A stretch of 64,000 bases of DNA from Mumia sp. zg.B17 (GCF_019550915.1 NZ_JAHWCI010000001.1:231119-295118), one strand, 5' to 3'. Positions 26,991 through 37,917 are shown, counted from the first letter of the stretch. The notes: a model not told the origin generated them from the letters alone. Translations and numbers: made by a program.

Positions 26991-27953
26991 ATGAGCATCG
27001 CATCCTCCCTGGTCGGCCTCGACGACATCCGGGCCGCGGCCGAAAGGATCGCCGGCACCTGTCTGCGGACGCCGGTGGTCCCGTTCGTGACGCCGGAGGG
27101 CAGCGTCCCGTGGGCCGTGAAGGCGGAAGGGCTCCAGCCGACCGGAGCGTTCAAGCTGCGCGGCGCCACCAACGCCGTGGCCCTTCTCGACGACGCGCAG
27201 CGTCGTGCGGGCGTCGTGACCCACTCGTCGGGCAACCACGCGCAGGCCGTCGCGTACGCGGCCCGTGTCGCCGGGGTCCACGCGACCATCGTGATCCCCG
27301 ACAACGCCCCCGAGGTCAAGGTCGCCGCGACCCGTCGGTGGGGTGTGGACGTCGTCATGGTCGCCCCCTCGCAGCGGCACGCGCGTGCGGAGGAGATCGC
27401 CGCGGAGACCGGTGCCGCGCTGATCCCGCCGTACGACGACGCGCGCGTCATCGCCGGCCAGGGCACGGTCGGGCTGGAGATCGTCGAGCAGGTTCCCGAC
27501 CTGGCGACGGTGGTCGTCCCGGTCAGCGGCGGCGGCCTGGTGAGCGGCGTCGCCGCGGCGGTCAAGGCTCTGCGCCCGGACGTCCGGGTGGTCGCGGTCG
27601 AGCCGGAGCTCGCGGCAGACCTCGCGGAGGGCTGGGCGGCGGGGGAGCGCAGGGTCTGGTCGGTCGCCGACACGTCTCGGACGGTCGCCGACGGGCTCCG
27701 CACGGACTCGGTCGGCGTGCTGAACTGGGACCACATCACGGCCTACGTCGATGACGTGGTCACGGTCTCCGAGGAGGAGATCCTCGCGGCGGTGGGCGCC
27801 GTCGTGCGCGGCGCCCGGGTGGTCGTCGAGCCGAGCGGTGCGGTCGCTGCGGCGGCTGTGCTCAAGGGCGTGGTCGGTGACACCGCCGGGACCACGGTCG
27901 CGATCGCCTCGGGGGCCAACATCGACCCGGCGGTGCTCGCTCGGCTGGTCTGA
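26991..27953 (+). CDS. PLP-dependent threonine/serine dehydratase-like enzyme
   Basis: A 320-residue fold-type II PLP enzyme. The PLP Lys is in PTGAFKLRGATNAV (about residue 55), HSSGNHAQAVAYAA binds the cofactor carboxylate side, and PVSGGGLVSGVA is the Gly-rich phosphate loop. There is no ACT domain, so it resembles catabolic threonine dehydratase or serine racemase rather than biosynthetic IlvA. The precise substrate cannot be resolved. It is leaderless and stands alone before the two-component operon. Confidence 0.88.
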   Translation: MSIASSLVGLDDIRAAAERIAGTCLRTPVVPFVTPEGSVPWAVKAEGLQPTGAFKLRGATNAVALLDDAQRRAGVVTHSSGNHAQAVAYAARVAGVHATIVIPDNAPEVKVAATRRWGVDVVMVAPSQRHARAEEIAAETGAALIPPYDDARVIAGQGTVGLEIVEQVPDLATVVVPVSGGGLVSGVAAAVKALRPDVRVVAVEPELAADLAEGWAAGERRVWSVADTSRTVADGLRTDSVGVLNWDHITAYVDDVVTVSEEEILAAVGAVVRGARVVVEPSGAVAAAAVLKGVVGDTAGTTVAIASGANIDPAVLARLV

Positions 27954-27965
27954 CCCGTCGACAGG

Positions 27966-27983
27966 ATCAGACCACGGTCTGAT
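27966..27983. promoter_or_regulatory. Palindromic operator upstream of the histidine kinase operon
   Basis: Perfect inverted repeat ATCAGACC-AC-GGTCTGAT. The 2-nt centre is too short for an RNA hairpin loop, so a protein site is likely. It is centred about 42 bp before the predicted start of transcription at 28017, at the -35 region. A related site lies at 29909-29926 before the ABC operon. Candidate binding site of the NarL-type response regulator encoded here. Confidence 0.6.
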
Positions 27984-28004
27984 GGGCGAGCGGCTCCGGC
28001 CGCC

Positions 28005-28010
28005 TACCCT
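28005..28010 (+). promoter_or_regulatory. -10 box TACCCT of the histidine kinase gene
   Basis: Ends 6 nt before the GTG at 28017. Confidence 0.5.
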
Positions 28011-28016
28011 GGCCAG

Positions 28017-29198
28017 GTGAGGAGAGTGACGGCGTGGACGCGTGACCACCCCTTCGCGGTGGACGCGGCCCTGGCCGGCGCACTCGCCCTGCCGCTCGTC
28101 CCCTTCGCGCTCAACCTGGGCACCGCGGGCACCGCCGGCGAGGCGGGCTACCAGATCCTCATCCTCCTGGCGCTGGCATGGCGCCGTACACGCCCGGTGG
28201 CGTCGTTCACGCTCGTGTCGCTGCTGCTGGCGGGCCAGCTGGTCCTGACCGACGAACCGCTCTACGCCGACGTCGCCCTCCTCGTCGCGCTCTACTCCGT
28301 CGCCGCGTACGGCCCGCTCTGGGCTCGGCGTGCCGGGCTCGGCGTCGGCTTCCTCGGGGTGCTCCTCTCGACCCTCGACTGGTACGCGTCCTCGCCCGAG
28401 TCCAGCATCGTCGGCAACATCGTCGTCATGAGCCTCGTCGTCGCTGCGCCGTGGTCCTTCGGCGCCTACATGCGCACGCGGCGGGAGTACGTCGTCGGCC
28501 TGGAGGAGCGGGCCCGCCAGCTCGAGCGTGACGCCGAGCAGCAGGCACAGATCGCCGCCGCGGCCGAACGCGCACGGATCGCCCGCGAGATGCACGACGT
28601 CGTCGCGCACAGCCTGTCGGTGATCGTCGTCCAGGCCGACGGCGCGCTCTACGCCTCGAGGACGCGGCCCGAGGCGGCGAGCGAGACCCTCGAGACGATC
28701 TCGCGCACGTCGCGCCAGTCCCTCGCCGAGATGCGCCGCCTGCTCGGGCTCCTGCGCGACGACGACGCCTCCGACGCGACGCAGCGGGCGCCCATGCCGA
28801 CGGCGACCGACGTGCCGACCCTGGTCGACCAGGTGCGCCGCAGCGGGCTGGACGTCCGTGCCGAGGTCACGGGAGACCTGTCGGCGGTCGACACGACCAC
28901 CGGACTGACCGTCTACCGCGTGGTGCAGGAGGCGCTCACCAACACCCTCAAGCACGCCGGCGCCGGCGTCCGCACGCGGGTCCAGGTCGGTGTGCTCCCC
29001 GACCACGTGCTGGTCTGCGTCGAGGACGACGGGGGCACCCAGCCGGTGGCTGCCGGACCCTCGCCGCGCGGAGGACACGGCATCCGCGGCATCCGGGAGC
29101 GCATCGCCATCCACGACGGCACGGTCGTGGCCGGACCATTGGCCAGTGGCGGGTTCCGGGTCGAGGCCCGCATCCCGTACGGGAAGGAGACCAGGTGA
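28017..29198 (+). CDS. NarL-type sensor histidine kinase
   Basis: A 393-residue membrane kinase. Four to five hydrophobic segments fill the first 150 residues, with no large outer domain, so it may sense the membrane or an adjacent transporter. A coiled linker (EERARQLERDAEQQAQ) leads to the HisKA_3 phosphoacceptor helix AREMHDVVAHSLSVIVVQ. The ATPase domain has NTLKHAG, VEDDGG and GHGIRGIRER. The response regulator begins in its stop codon. It probably phosphorylates that regulator and, given the shared palindromes, controls the downstream ABC exporter. Confidence 0.93.
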   Translation: MRRVTAWTRDHPFAVDAALAGALALPLVPFALNLGTAGTAGEAGYQILILLALAWRRTRPVASFTLVSLLLAGQLVLTDEPLYADVALLVALYSVAAYGPLWARRAGLGVGFLGVLLSTLDWYASSPESSIVGNIVVMSLVVAAPWSFGAYMRTRREYVVGLEERARQLERDAEQQAQIAAAAERARIAREMHDVVAHSLSVIVVQADGALYASRTRPEAASETLETISRTSRQSLAEMRRLLGLLRDDDASDATQRAPMPTATDVPTLVDQVRRSGLDVRAEVTGDLSAVDTTTGLTVYRVVQEALTNTLKHAGAGVRTRVQVGVLPDHVLVCVEDDGGTQPVAAGPSPRGGHGIRGIRERIAIHDGTVVAGPLASGGFRVEARIPYGKETR

Positions 29199-29890
29199 GC
29201 GACCTGCCCGAGGAGGGGTCGTCCGAGCGCCCGCTGCGGGTGTTCCTCGTCGACGACCAGCAGCTGGTCCGGGCGGGCTTCCGGATGCTGGTGGAGTCGC
29301 AGCCGGACATGGAGGTCGTCGGCGAGGCGGCCGACGGGCTCGAGGCCGTGGAGCGGCTGTCGGTGACCGGCGTCGACGTGGTGCTGATGGACGTCCGGAT
29401 GCCGCGGCTGGACGGTGTGGCCGCGACGCGTGTCCTGAGCGAGCGGGGATCGACCGCCCGTGTCGTGGTGCTCACGACGTTCGACCTCGACGAGTACGTC
29501 TACAGCGGACTGCGGGCTGGCGCGTCGGCGTTCCTGCTCAAGGACGCCCCGCCGGAGGTGCTGCTGGCCGCGATCCGTGACGTGCACCGCGGCGACGCGG
29601 TGGTGGCGCCGAGTGCGACCCGGCGGATGCTGGAGCGGTTCTCCGACCAGCTGCCCGACGGTGAGGCCGCCCCCGACCATCGCCTCGACATGCTCACCGA
29701 TCGAGAGCGCGAGGTGCTGGTCCTCGTCGCGCAAGGGCTCACCAACTCCGAGATCGCGAGGCGACTCGTCGTCGCGGAGCCGACCGTCAAGACTCACATC
29801 GGGCGGCTGCTGGCCAAGACCGGCAGCCGGGACCGGGTGCAGCTCGTCGTCCTCGCGTACGACACCGCGCTGGTGCGCCCGACCACCTGA
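29195..29890 (+). CDS. LuxR/NarL-type response regulator
   Basis: A 231-residue DNA-binding regulator. The receiver domain begins RVFLVDDQQLVRAGF; the phosphorylated Asp is in VVLMDVRMPRLDG and the Lys is in FLLKDAPPE. The C-terminal HTH reads LTDREREVLVLVAQGLTNSE then EPTVKTHIGRLLAKTG. The GTG start overlaps the kinase stop (GTGA). Likely targets are its own operon and the ABC operon, each preceded by a GACC-N-C-GGT palindrome. Confidence 0.95.
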   Translation: MSDLPEEGSSERPLRVFLVDDQQLVRAGFRMLVESQPDMEVVGEAADGLEAVERLSVTGVDVVLMDVRMPRLDGVAATRVLSERGSTARVVVLTTFDLDEYVYSGLRAGASAFLLKDAPPEVLLAAIRDVHRGDAVVAPSATRRMLERFSDQLPDGEAAPDHRLDMLTDREREVLVLVAQGLTNSEIARRLVVAEPTVKTHIGRLLAKTGSRDRVQLVVLAYDTALVRPTT

Positions 29891-29908
29891 GCCGAAGGAC
29901 ACTGGCAC

Positions 29909-29926
29909 GTACGACCGCGGTATGAC
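29909..29926. promoter_or_regulatory. Palindromic site upstream of the ABC exporter, related to 27966-27983
   Basis: The 18 bp match the kinase-operon palindrome at 12 positions, sharing GACC-N-C-GGT-N-TGA. The centre is about 75 bp upstream of the predicted start at 29993, a position typical of activators. It suggests the response regulator also controls the ABC genes. Confidence 0.5.
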
Positions 29927-29979
29927 CGCGCACGTCGGAGAGGGGTCCGCGGGTCGACGCTCACGACGGCCGCGGTTCC

Positions 29980-29985
29980 TAGCGT
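29980..29985 (+). promoter_or_regulatory. -10 box TAGCGT of the ABC ATPase gene
   Basis: Ends 7 nt before the ATG at 29993 and decides that start over an ATG at 29990 or a GTG at 29984. Confidence 0.5.
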
Positions 29986-29992
29986 GGTCGTC

Positions 29993-30781
29993 ATGTCATC
30001 GATCCCTGTCTCCTCTCTCGCCTCGGCCGTGCCGGGCGGCGTCCAGACCCCCACCGACACGGCGGCCGCGCGGACCCGCGGGCTCGTCAAGACCTACGGC
30101 CGCGGTCCGGCGGAGGTCCGGGCTCTCGACGGCGTCGACCTCACCATCGAGCGCGCCCGGCTCACCGCGATCATGGGCCCGTCGGGCTCGGGGAAGTCCA
30201 CGCTCATGCACTGCCTGGCCGGGCTCGACTCGCCGACCTCCGGGGAGGTCGAGGTCGCGGGTACGGGCCTCGGCGACCTCGACGACAACGCCCTCACGAG
30301 GTTCCGGCGTGAGCACGTCGGGTTCGTGTTCCAGGCGTTCAACCTGCTCCCCACCCTCACCGCGCGCCACAACATCCTGCTCCCGCTGGACCTGGCGGGT
30401 CGCGAGCCGGACTTGCGGCGCTTCGACACGCTCATCGAGGTGCTCGGCCTCGCCGACCGACTCTCGCACCGTCCGTCGGAGCTCTCCGGCGGCCAGCAGC
30501 AGCGGGTCGCGATCGCGCGGGCGCTGCTCTCCTCGCCCGACGTCGTCTTCGCCGACGAGCCGACCGGCAACCTGGACAGCCGCTCCAGCGCCGAGGTTCT
30601 CGACTTCCTCCGCCGCTCGGTCGACGAGCTCGCGCAGACCGTCGTGATGGTGACGCACGAGCCGACCGCGGCCGCGTACGCCGACCGTGTGCTGCTGCTG
30701 CGAGACGGGCGGCTGGCCGGGACGCTCGAGCGCCCCACCGCCGAGGACGTCGTCACCGCGATCGCCGGACTGGACGCCTGA
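29993..30781 (+). CDS. MacB/LolD-type ABC transporter ATPase
   Basis: A 262-residue ATPase. Walker A is GPSGSGKST, the signature is [16 protein letters not shown], Walker B is [12 protein letters not shown] and the H-loop His is in [24 protein letters not shown] is typical of the MacB/LolCDE group, whose members drive mechanotransmission, lipid or peptide export rather than classic uptake. It overlaps the FtsX-like permease start by one base. It probably works with that permease under the two-component system upstream. Confidence 0.95.
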   Translation: MSSIPVSSLASAVPGGVQTPTDTAAARTRGLVKTYGRGPAEVRALDGVDLTIERARLTAIMGPSGSGKSTLMHCLAGLDSPTSGEVEVAGTGLGDLDDNALTRFRREHVGFVFQAFNLLPTLTARHNILLPLDLAGREPDLRRFDTLIEVLGLADRLSHRPSELSGGQQQRVAIARALLSSPDVVFADEPTGNLDSRSSAEVLDFLRRSVDELAQTVVMVTHEPTAAAYADRVLLLRDGRLAGTLERPTAEDVVTAIAGLDA

Positions 30782-33225
30782 TGCGCACGGTGCTCTGGGG
30801 GTCCTTGCGGGCGCACTCCCGGCGCTACGTCACCGCCGTCACCGCCATCGTCATGTCGGTGGCCTTCATGGTCGCCGTGAACGCCCTGAGCGGCTCGGCG
30901 CGTGACGGGCTCAGGTCGGACGTCGTCGCGCAGTACGCCGGCGCCGACCTGGTCGTGGACACGTCTGCCGACGACTCCCGCACCCTGGACCGGCTCGTCG
31001 ACCAGATCCGGGCCGTCGACGGCGTCGAGGGGGCGGTCGTCAACCGGCTCGGCTTCGTGGAGGTGGAGGCCCGCTCGGCCCGGCAGCTGATGAGTGTCGG
31101 CACAGTCGCCGCGGACCGAGACCTGAGGTGGCAGGAGGTCACCGACGGAGTCGCTCCGCAGCGGCCGCGGGAGGCGCTCATGGCCGCTTCGAGCGCGAAG
31201 CGGTACGACGTCGCGCTGGGCGACACCGTGCGCGTCTTCGGGCAACGCGGCCCGGTGGAGGTGGCGATCACCGGCTTTACGACGAGCCCGGGCGGCACGC
31301 TGGGATCGACGGTGTACGTCTCGGAGCAGGTCGGCTCGCGGCTCGGTGACGTCCTCACGGCCGACGACGTGTCCGTGCGCGTCGCCGACACGACCGCGGC
31401 AGCGACGGGGAAGGCGCTGCGGTCTGCCGTGGGTGCAGACAGGTCCGAGCGTCCGGTCGCCGATCGTGAGGCATGGGTCGACTCCGCGGTCGCGGAGGCC
31501 ACCAACGACGTGGACATTCTCCAGCGGATGGTCCTGGTGTTCGCCGCGATCTCGGCATTCGTCGGGACGCTGGTCATCGCGAGCACCATCACGACCGTCC
31601 TCGCCCAGCGCCGCCGTGAGCTCGCGCTGCTGCGCTGCGTCGGCGCGACCCGCCGTCAGATCGTCCGCTCGCTGCGCCTGGAGTCGCTCGCCCTCGGAGT
31701 GGCGGCCTCGACGGTCGGGGTGCTGGTCGGCTGGGGACTCGGGCACGCGACCGTCGCCGCCCTGCGCGCGTGGACGGCCGGGATCAGTTTCGGGGCGGTG
31801 TCGCTGAGCCCGCTCGGCGTCGGCCTGCCGTTCGCCCTCGGCGTGCTGGTCGCGGTGGGGGCGACGGTCCTGCCTGCTCGCCGGATCGGTCGCCTCACAC
31901 CGCTGGAGGCCCTCCGCCCGCACGAGACCACCGGACTCTCCGGGGGCGCCGGGAGGATCCGCGTGGCCCTGGGCACGGTGCTCGTGTCCGTCGGTGGCGC
32001 CGGCCTGGTCCTGGGGACCGGTGACCTGATCCCGGTCGGCCTCGCCGGCGGCATGACGTCGTTCCTCGGCGTGGTCGTCCTCGCCCCGTTGCTGGTCCCC
32101 GCCCTCCTCCGGCTGGTCGGGCCGGTCGTCGGACGCAGCGGTGTCTCGGGCCGGCTCGCGGCGGACAACGTCGTCCGCAACCCTCGCCGGACCGCCTCGA
32201 CGGCGACCTCCCTCCTCATCGGCGTCACGCTCATCACGATGGTGGTGATCGGCACCGCCTCGTTGCGCGGGTCGATCGACCGGGACCTGGACGCGTCGTA
32301 CGCGCTCGACGTCGGGGTGGTCGCGGCCGGGGGCCCTCTCGCCGAGGGTGTCGGGGACCGCGTCGATGGCGTCGACGGCGTCGACTCGGTCGCCACCCTG
32401 CCGGGAGGGGAGGTCGAGATGGACGGGCACCGTGTGCTGGCGCTGGAGGTGTCGCCGGCGGCGGCGCGCATCGTCCACGGCGACACGGTGGTCCCGGGTC
32501 CGGGAGAGCTCGTCATCGGTGAGGAGCTCTCGACCGCCCTCGACCTCTCGTACGGCGAGAGCGCCCGGCTGCGGACGACGTTCGGCGAGCTCGACCTCCG
32601 TCCACGCGGCGGCGGGTCGCTCGGCGAGGTCGTCCTCGTCGGACCGGGGGTGCTCGACGAGCTGGGCGTGGCAGCGGAACCGCGCGCGGTCTGGGCGCGC
32701 GGCGAGGGTGGGGCGCCCGAGGAACAGGTCATGGCCGACACGGCGACCGTCGCCCGGTCCGCCGGTGCCGACGTCGCCGGAAGCATGGTCCAGCGGACCT
32801 GGATCGGCCTGCAGCTCGACGTGATGCTGGCGGTCGTCGTCGGCCTGCTCGCCGTCGCGGTCCTCATCGCCGTCGTCGGCATGACGGGGACCTTGAGCCT
32901 GTCGATCCTCGAGCGCTCGCGGGAGAACGCGCTGCTGCGGGCGCTCGGCCTCAGCCGCGGCGGGCTTCGACGCACGCTCGCGGGCGAGGCCCTCCTCATG
33001 GCCGGAGTCGGCGCCGTGCTGGGAACCACCCTCGGAGGTGCGTACGCATGGCTCGGCGTCCGGGCGCTCACCGAGGGTCTCGTCGACGACGTCGCGTTCT
33101 CGGTGCCGTGGCTCCAGGTCGCGATCGTGCTCGCCGCCACGACGGCGACCGGTCTGATCGCCTCGGTGGTCCCGGCACGGCGGGCCACGCGGGTGTCGCC
33201 GGCGAAGGGAATCGCGATGCTCTGA
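30781..33225 (+). CDS. FtsX/MacB-type ABC permease
   Basis: An 814-residue permease with two FtsX-type blocks. A first membrane segment (about 17-33) is followed by a large outer domain, three membrane segments (about 250-380), a further pair near 400-450, then a second outer domain and three C-terminal segments (about 680-810). [17 protein letters not shown] and [17 protein letters not shown] are the duplicated cytoplasmic coupling helices. No substrate-binding residues can be assigned; antimicrobial peptide or lipid export is typical for the family. Translationally coupled to the ATPase. Confidence 0.93.
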   Translation: MRTVLWGSLRAHSRRYVTAVTAIVMSVAFMVAVNALSGSARDGLRSDVVAQYAGADLVVDTSADDSRTLDRLVDQIRAVDGVEGAVVNRLGFVEVEARSARQLMSVGTVAADRDLRWQEVTDGVAPQRPREALMAASSAKRYDVALGDTVRVFGQRGPVEVAITGFTTSPGGTLGSTVYVSEQVGSRLGDVLTADDVSVRVADTTAAATGKALRSAVGADRSERPVADREAWVDSAVAEATNDVDILQRMVLVFAAISAFVGTLVIASTITTVLAQRRRELALLRCVGATRRQIVRSLRLESLALGVAASTVGVLVGWGLGHATVAALRAWTAGISFGAVSLSPLGVGLPFALGVLVAVGATVLPARRIGRLTPLEALRPHETTGLSGGAGRIRVALGTVLVSVGGAGLVLGTGDLIPVGLAGGMTSFLGVVVLAPLLVPALLRLVGPVVGRSGVSGRLAADNVVRNPRRTASTATSLLIGVTLITMVVIGTASLRGSIDRDLDASYALDVGVVAAGGPLAEGVGDRVDGVDGVDSVATLPGGEVEMDGHRVLALEVSPAAARIVHGDTVVPGPGELVIGEELSTALDLSYGESARLRTTFGELDLRPRGGGSLGEVVLVGPGVLDELGVAAEPRAVWARGEGGAPEEQVMADTATVARSAGADVAGSMVQRTWIGLQLDVMLAVVVGLLAVAVLIAVVGMTGTLSLSILERSRENALLRALGLSRGGLRRTLAGEALLMAGVGAVLGTTLGGAYAWLGVRALTEGLVDDVAFSVPWLQVAIVLAATTATGLIASVVPARRATRVSPAKGIAML

Positions 33226-33332
33226 CGCTCTGTCCGCGTCGCACTCGGCCGGCGGCCCTCCGACCCGCCACAATGGAGGAGGTCGCGTCGTCGGAGCGCG
33301 ACCGACGACGATGAAAGGTGGGGCCGCGGTCG

Positions 33333-34988
33333 ATGTCGGAGCCGACGAACGGCCGGGTCGGTGAGCTGGTCGACGGGCGTTACCGCCTGTTGGCGCTCGT
33401 GGGCCGTGGCGGCATGGCCGACGTGTACCGGGCGCGTGACGAGCTCCTCGGTCGTGTCGTCGCCGTCAAGATGATGCGCGCCGAGGCGGGGGTCGAGGTC
33501 GAGGACGCGCTGCGCCGTCACGAGATGGAGGCGAGGATCGGCGCCGGCGTCTCCCACCCCGGCCTGGTCACGGTCTTCGACGTCCAGGCCGACGGTGAGG
33601 CGCCGTACCTGGTGATGGAGTACGTCCCCGGCAAGACGCTCAGCCGGGTGCTCGTCGACGGGCCGATGGATCCCGAGACGGTCGCCGACATCGGAGCGCA
33701 GCTCGCCGACGCGCTGGCGGCCATCCACGACAACGGTGTGCTCCACCGGGACGTGAAGCCGTCCAACGTGATGCTCGTCGAGCGGAGCGGCGCGGCGCCG
33801 CGGGTCAAGCTCACCGACTTCGGGGTCTCCCGCTATCTCGAGGGCACTCGTCTGACCTCGCCCGACCTTCTGGTCGGTACGGCGCGTTATCTGAGCCCCG
33901 AGCAGGCGGTCCTGGACGAGGTCGGGCCGCGCGCCGACGTCTATGCCCTGGGCCTGGTCCTCCTGGAGGCACTCACCGGTGAGGACCCGTTCCCCGGCAC
34001 GCGGGTCGAGACGTTGTCGGCACGGCTGCACCGTCCGCCGCGCATCCCGGAGTCGCTCGGGCCCGACTGGGCGTTGGCGCTGGGTGCGATGACACGGCGC
34101 GACCCCGACGAGCGGCCGGACGCGCGGGGTGCCGCGGCGGCACTGCGGGCGGTGCGTGACGGCGGAGACGTCGCGGCCGCGCTCGCCGCGGCCGGCGTGA
34201 CGGTCACCGACCCCGGAGGCAGCGACACGGTGGTCGGTCTTCCGGTCGCGGACGATCCCACGGAGGCCGCGGCACCCGCCGCAGGCCCGGTGATCGGCGC
34301 TGCTGCCGGGGGTGCCGCGGCCGGTGCGGCGCTCGGTTCCGCGGCACAGGCTGAGGGTGACCCGGAGGAGCCGGATCCCGTCACCGACACGGCCGAGCAG
34401 GAGCCCGTCACGGCCGAGGCGGTGGCCCCGGCGGCTGCCGCCGGAGCGACCGCGCCGCTGGCCGCCAGCGACGAGCCGCCGACCGGTGGTGGCTCAGCCC
34501 TCGACGACACCGGCAGTCCGGCCGACGAGCCCTCGCCCTGGGCACGCCGCGCCCCCTTGATCGCGGTCGCGGTGGTGCTCATCGCCGCCGCAGTGGCCGT
34601 GGGGCTCGTCCTGACCAGCGGTGACGATCCGTCCGACCCTGTCCCCACCCCGACGCCGACGCGGACGACGCCGACGGAGACCAGCAGCACGCGCTCCCCC
34701 TCTCCGACGCAGACCAGCAGGCCCGCGCCGACGCGGACGACGCCCACCCGGACGACGCCGACGCGGACGAGGCCGACGGAGACGTCACCGACTCGGACGC
34801 CGACCACCGCGTCTCCGACGCCGACGACCGCGCCGCCCACCACGACCGCCCCGCCCACCCCGACCCGAACCACACCGCCACCGACGACGGCCGCGCCGAC
34901 CACCGCGCCGCCGACGGACGAGGGAGAGGCGCTGCCGTCCTCGCCCGCCGGGACGCCGCCTCCGGTGACAGGTCCGCAGGACAGCTGA
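33333..34988 (+). CDS. Transmembrane Ser/Thr protein kinase (PknB-like) with Thr/Pro-rich outer tail
   Basis: A 551-residue kinase. The N-terminal catalytic domain (about 12-270) has the ATP loop [10 protein letters not shown], the Lys in [17 protein letters not shown] and the DFGVSRYL activation start. An Ala-rich juxtamembrane region follows, then one membrane segment near 412-432, then about 115 outer residues almost entirely [17 protein letters not shown] repeats with no PASTA domains. It may sense the wall physically, but that is inference. The ATG at 33333 lies 11 nt after AAAGGTGG. It is 107 bp downstream of the permease and could be co-transcribed. Confidence 0.93.
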   Translation: MSEPTNGRVGELVDGRYRLLALVGRGGMADVYRARDELLGRVVAVKMMRAEAGVEVEDALRRHEMEARIGAGVSHPGLVTVFDVQADGEAPYLVMEYVPGKTLSRVLVDGPMDPETVADIGAQLADALAAIHDNGVLHRDVKPSNVMLVERSGAAPRVKLTDFGVSRYLEGTRLTSPDLLVGTARYLSPEQAVLDEVGPRADVYALGLVLLEALTGEDPFPGTRVETLSARLHRPPRIPESLGPDWALALGAMTRRDPDERPDARGAAAALRAVRDGGDVAAALAAAGVTVTDPGGSDTVVGLPVADDPTEAAAPAAGPVIGAAAGGAAAGAALGSAAQAEGDPEEPDPVTDTAEQEPVTAEAVAPAAAAGATAPLAASDEPPTGGGSALDDTGSPADEPSPWARRAPLIAVAVVLIAAAVAVGLVLTSGDDPSDPVPTPTPTRTTPTETSSTRSPSPTQTSRPAPTRTTPTRTTPTRTRPTETSPTRTPTTASPTPTTAPPTTTAPPTPTRTTPPPTTAAPTTAPPTDEGEALPSSPAGTPPPVTGPQDS

Positions 34989-35002
34989 GTGCGCGGCCCG
35001 GG

Positions 35003-35008
35003 TATCCT
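35003..35008 (+). promoter_or_regulatory. -10 box TATCCT of the DUF4229 gene
   Basis: Ends 6 nt before the GTG at 35015. Confidence 0.55.
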
Positions 35009-35014
35009 CGACAT

Positions 35015-35281
35015 GTGAGCGCCTTCGTCCGGTACACCCTCGCGCGACTGGGATTCTTCGCCGTCGCGTTCGTCGTCGTGGGTCTCGTGTCGTCGATCTG
35101 GCTCGAGGTCAGCGACGTCACCGTGCTGTGGGTTGCCCTCATCGCGCTGGCGATCTCGGCGGTGGCCTCGTTCTTCCTGCTCGGAGGGCTCCGCGAGGAG
35201 GTTGCCGTGTCGCTCAAGGCCCGCGCCGACAAGATGAACGACCGGCTCGAGGCGGCGCGCGGCGCCGAAGACGTGGACTGA
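35015..35281 (+). CDS. DUF4229 small membrane protein
   Basis: An 88-residue protein: [19 protein letters not shown] then a second hydrophobic segment (about 37-58), then a charged tail with [18 protein letters not shown]. This layout matches the actinobacterial DUF4229 family of two-segment membrane proteins. Function unknown. The PLP enzyme begins 4 bp after its stop and is probably co-transcribed. Confidence 0.85.
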   Translation: MSAFVRYTLARLGFFAVAFVVVGLVSSIWLEVSDVTVLWVALIALAISAVASFFLLGGLREEVAVSLKARADKMNDRLEAARGAEDVD

Positions 35282-35285
35282 GGCC

Positions 35286-36383
35286 GTGCCTCGCTCGTCC
35301 GCGCAGCGGCGGGCCTGGGTCGACGAAGCCGTACGGCGGGTCGATGCCGACGCCAACCGAAGCGCCGACACCCACCTCCACGTCTGCCCTCTGCCGGGTT
35401 CCCCCGGCATCGAGCTGTACCTCAAGGACGAGTCGGTCCACCCGACCGGCTCCCTCAAGCACCGGCTCGCGCGGTCGCTGTTCCTCTATGCCCTCTGCAA
35501 CGGCTGGATCGGCCCTGACACCACGATCGTCGAGGCGTCCAGCGGCTCCACCGCTGTGAGCGAGGCCTACTTCGCGGGCCTCGTCGGTCTGCCGTTCGTC
35601 GCCGTCATGCCGCGCAGCACCAGCGAGAGCAAGATCGCTCTGATCGAGTGGTACGGCGGGCGCTGCCACTTCGTGGACGACCCTGCCGACATGTACGCCG
35701 AGGCGGCGAGCCTCGCCCGCCGGTGCGGCGGCCACTACATGGACCAGTTCACCTACGCCGAGCGCGCCACCGACTGGCGCGGCAACAACAACATCGCCGA
35801 GTCGATCTTCGCGCAGATGAGCGAGGAGCCGCACCCCGTGCCGTCGTGGGTGGTGGTGGGTGCCGGGACCGGTGGGACGTCGGCGACGATCGGCCGCTAC
35901 GTCCGCTACCGCCGACACCCGACGCAGGTGATGGTCGCGGACCCCGAGAACTCCGCGTTCTTCGACGGGTGGGAGCTCGACACGTCGGACCACACCACCG
36001 GGATGCCGTCGCGCATCGAGGGGATCGGCCGGCCACGGATCGAGCCGTCGTTCGTCGGAGGCGTCATTGACGACATGCTGCGCGTCCCCGACGCGGCCTC
36101 CGTCGCGGCGATGCGCTGGTGCACCCGCCGGCTGGGGCGCAGCGTGGGTGGGTCGACCGGCACGAATGTGTGGGGCGCGCTGACCGTCATCGAGCGGATG
36201 CGCGCCGCGGGGGAGTCGGGCAGCGTCGTGACGCTGCTGTGCGACTCCGGTGACCGCTACGCGTCGACCTACTACGACGACGACTGGGTAGCGCAGCAGG
36301 GACTCGACCTGGCGCCCTACGAGGCGGTGCTGGCCAACTACGACGCGACCGGACGGTTCACGCCCGGCGCGGGCGGCGTCTAG
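35286..36383 (+). CDS. PLP-dependent cysteine-synthase-family enzyme (Cds1-like)
   Basis: A 365-residue fold-type II PLP enzyme. [21 protein letters not shown] and [14 protein letters not shown] (the PLP Lys) are conserved; [19 protein letters not shown] and [14 protein letters not shown] are cofactor loops. The overall pattern resembles M. tuberculosis Cds1, an L-cysteine desulfhydrase that releases sulfide, more than biosynthetic CysK, but this comes from memory of the family. The GTG start is 4 bp after the DUF4229 stop. Its TAG and the glpD TAG overlap tail to tail at 36380-36383, leaving no room for a terminator. Confidence 0.82.
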   Translation: MPRSSAQRRAWVDEAVRRVDADANRSADTHLHVCPLPGSPGIELYLKDESVHPTGSLKHRLARSLFLYALCNGWIGPDTTIVEASSGSTAVSEAYFAGLVGLPFVAVMPRSTSESKIALIEWYGGRCHFVDDPADMYAEAASLARRCGGHYMDQFTYAERATDWRGNNNIAESIFAQMSEEPHPVPSWVVVGAGTGGTSATIGRYVRYRRHPTQVMVADPENSAFFDGWELDTSDHTTGMPSRIEGIGRPRIEPSFVGGVIDDMLRVPDAASVAAMRWCTRRLGRSVGGSTGTNVWGALTVIERMRAAGESGSVVTLLCDSGDRYASTYYDDDWVAQQGLDLAPYEAVLANYDATGRFTPGAGGV

Positions 36384-37915
36384 CGGTCGGCCTCCAGGGC
36401 CGCCTCGGCGAACGGCAGCGCGATCTCTCGGTCGGCCGCCACGAGACCGACACGCGTCCGTCGGTCGAGCAGGTCGTCGACGTCCAGCGCTCCCTCGTGG
36501 CGTACGGCGAACCGCAGCTCGGCCGGCGTGGTCGCGATGTGCGGGGCGATCGGCTCGAGCAGGGTCGGGTCTCCCTCGGCGTCGGCGAGGACCGCGGCGG
36601 CCTCGGTCCCGTACCGGGCGACGAGCCGCTGGGGAGCGGGGATGTGCGAGAGCGTCACCCGATCGGCGGCCCCCACCAGCGGGAGCGTCGTGGTCCGTGA
36701 GGGCCCGGCGGTGCGCCGCGTTGCCTCGAGTGCGGCGTCGACCGCGTCCTCGGCCATCCGGCGGTAGGTCGTCAGCTTGCCGCCGACGATGCTGACCAGG
36801 CCGTCGTCGGCCGTGAGCACGACGTGTCGGCGCGACAGGTCGGAGGTGCGTCCGCCCTCTCCGTCGAGGAGCGGGCGCAGGCCCGAGAAGGTGCCGACCA
36901 CGTCGTCGCGGGTGAGTGGGCGCTCGAGCGCCGGCGACACCGTGTCGAGGAGGAACGCGATCTCGGACTCGGTGGCGACCGGGACGTCGGGGACGTCGCC
37001 GTGGACCTCCTCGTCGGTCAGGCCGACATACACGCGGCCGTCCCAGGCCGGCAGCACGAGGATGAACTGGTTCGTAGCACCCGGCACCGGGATGGTCAGT
37101 CCCGAGGTGAGCCCGCCCAGCGTCTCCGCCCGCAGGACGAGGTGGGTCCCGCGGCTCGGCCGCAGACGGACCCCGTCGGCGAGCGTCCCGGCCCAGACGC
37201 CCGCCGCGTTGACCACCATCCGGGCGTCGACCTGCATCGTGGCGCCCGTCTGCTCGTCGCGCAGCACCGCACCGGTGCCGCTGAGCTCGACCGCGCTCGT
37301 CCGTGTCAGGACCCGTGCTCCGAGGGAGGCCGCGGTCCGGGCGATGCCGACGACCAACCGCGCGTCGTCGACCACCTGCCCGTCCCAGAAGACCAGGCCC
37401 CCGCGGAGGCCGTCGGCACGCATCGTGGGGGCGTAGCGCCGGACCTCGAGCGCCGACAGACGGCGGGAGCGGGGGAGGGTCCGGCTCGACGTCCCGGCCG
37501 CCTGACGAAGGGCGTCTCCGATCAGGTAGCCGGCCCGTACGGTCGCCGCGGTCCTGCGACTCACACCGTCCAGCAGGGGAAAGACGTTGGGAAGCGCCTG
37601 GACCAGGTGGGGTGCCGTGCGCTCGATGAGCACACCGCGCTCGACGGCGCTCCCGTAGGCGAGACCGACGTCACCGCTGCCCAGATAACGGAGCCCACCG
37701 TGGACCAGCTTGGAGCTCCACCGGCTGGTCCCGAAGGCCAGGTCGTGCTTCTCGACCAGGGCGACCGACAGCCCTCGCGACGCCGCGTCCAGAGCGACCC
37801 CGGCCCCGGTCACGCCTCCACCCACGACGAGCAGGTCGACAGCGTCCCCCGAGGCCAGGTCGTCGAGCTCTCGGGCCCGACGGGCGGCGTCGAGCGAGGC
37901 AGGCGCGGTGTGCAT
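36380..37915 (-). CDS. glpD: Glycerol-3-phosphate dehydrogenase (FAD, GlpD)
   Basis: A 511-residue flavoenzyme that oxidises glycerol-3-phosphate to dihydroxyacetone phosphate and feeds electrons to menaquinone at the membrane. The FAD loop is [19 protein letters not shown] (about 28-46), followed by the family signature [17 protein letters not shown]. Later motifs include [11 protein letters not shown] and [12 protein letters not shown]. The ATG at 37915 lies 2 bp after the stop of the upstream tetR gene, so the two are one operon. Confidence 0.95.
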   Translation of the reverse strand: MHTAPASLDAARRARELDDLASGDAVDLLVVGGGVTGAGVALDAASRGLSVALVEKHDLAFGTSRWSSKLVHGGLRYLGSGDVGLAYGSAVERGVLIERTAPHLVQALPNVFPLLDGVSRRTAATVRAGYLIGDALRQAAGTSSRTLPRSRRLSALEVRRYAPTMRADGLRGGLVFWDGQVVDDARLVVGIARTAASLGARVLTRTSAVELSGTGAVLRDEQTGATMQVDARMVVNAAGVWAGTLADGVRLRPSRGTHLVLRAETLGGLTSGLTIPVPGATNQFILVLPAWDGRVYVGLTDEEVHGDVPDVPVATESEIAFLLDTVSPALERPLTRDDVVGTFSGLRPLLDGEGGRTSDLSRRHVVLTADDGLVSIVGGKLTTYRRMAEDAVDAALEATRRTAGPSRTTTLPLVGAADRVTLSHIPAPQRLVARYGTEAAAVLADAEGDPTLLEPIAPHIATTPAELRFAVRHEGALDVDDLLDRRTRVGLVAADREIALPFAEAALEADR

Positions 37916-37917
37916 CG

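Noticed and set aside
26670..29114. Very long minus-strand open frame opposite the dehydratase and histidine kinase
   Set aside because: It is an antisense by-product of high-GC codon use. Only its last 85 codons form a recognisable protein (PLDc_N); the rest is Arg/Gly/Asp-rich with no domain.
30094..33273. 1000-residue minus-strand open frame opposite the ABC genes
   Set aside because: Composition is typical of antisense frames (Arg, His, Asp, Gly), with no motifs; the plus-strand ATPase and FtsX permease are unmistakable.
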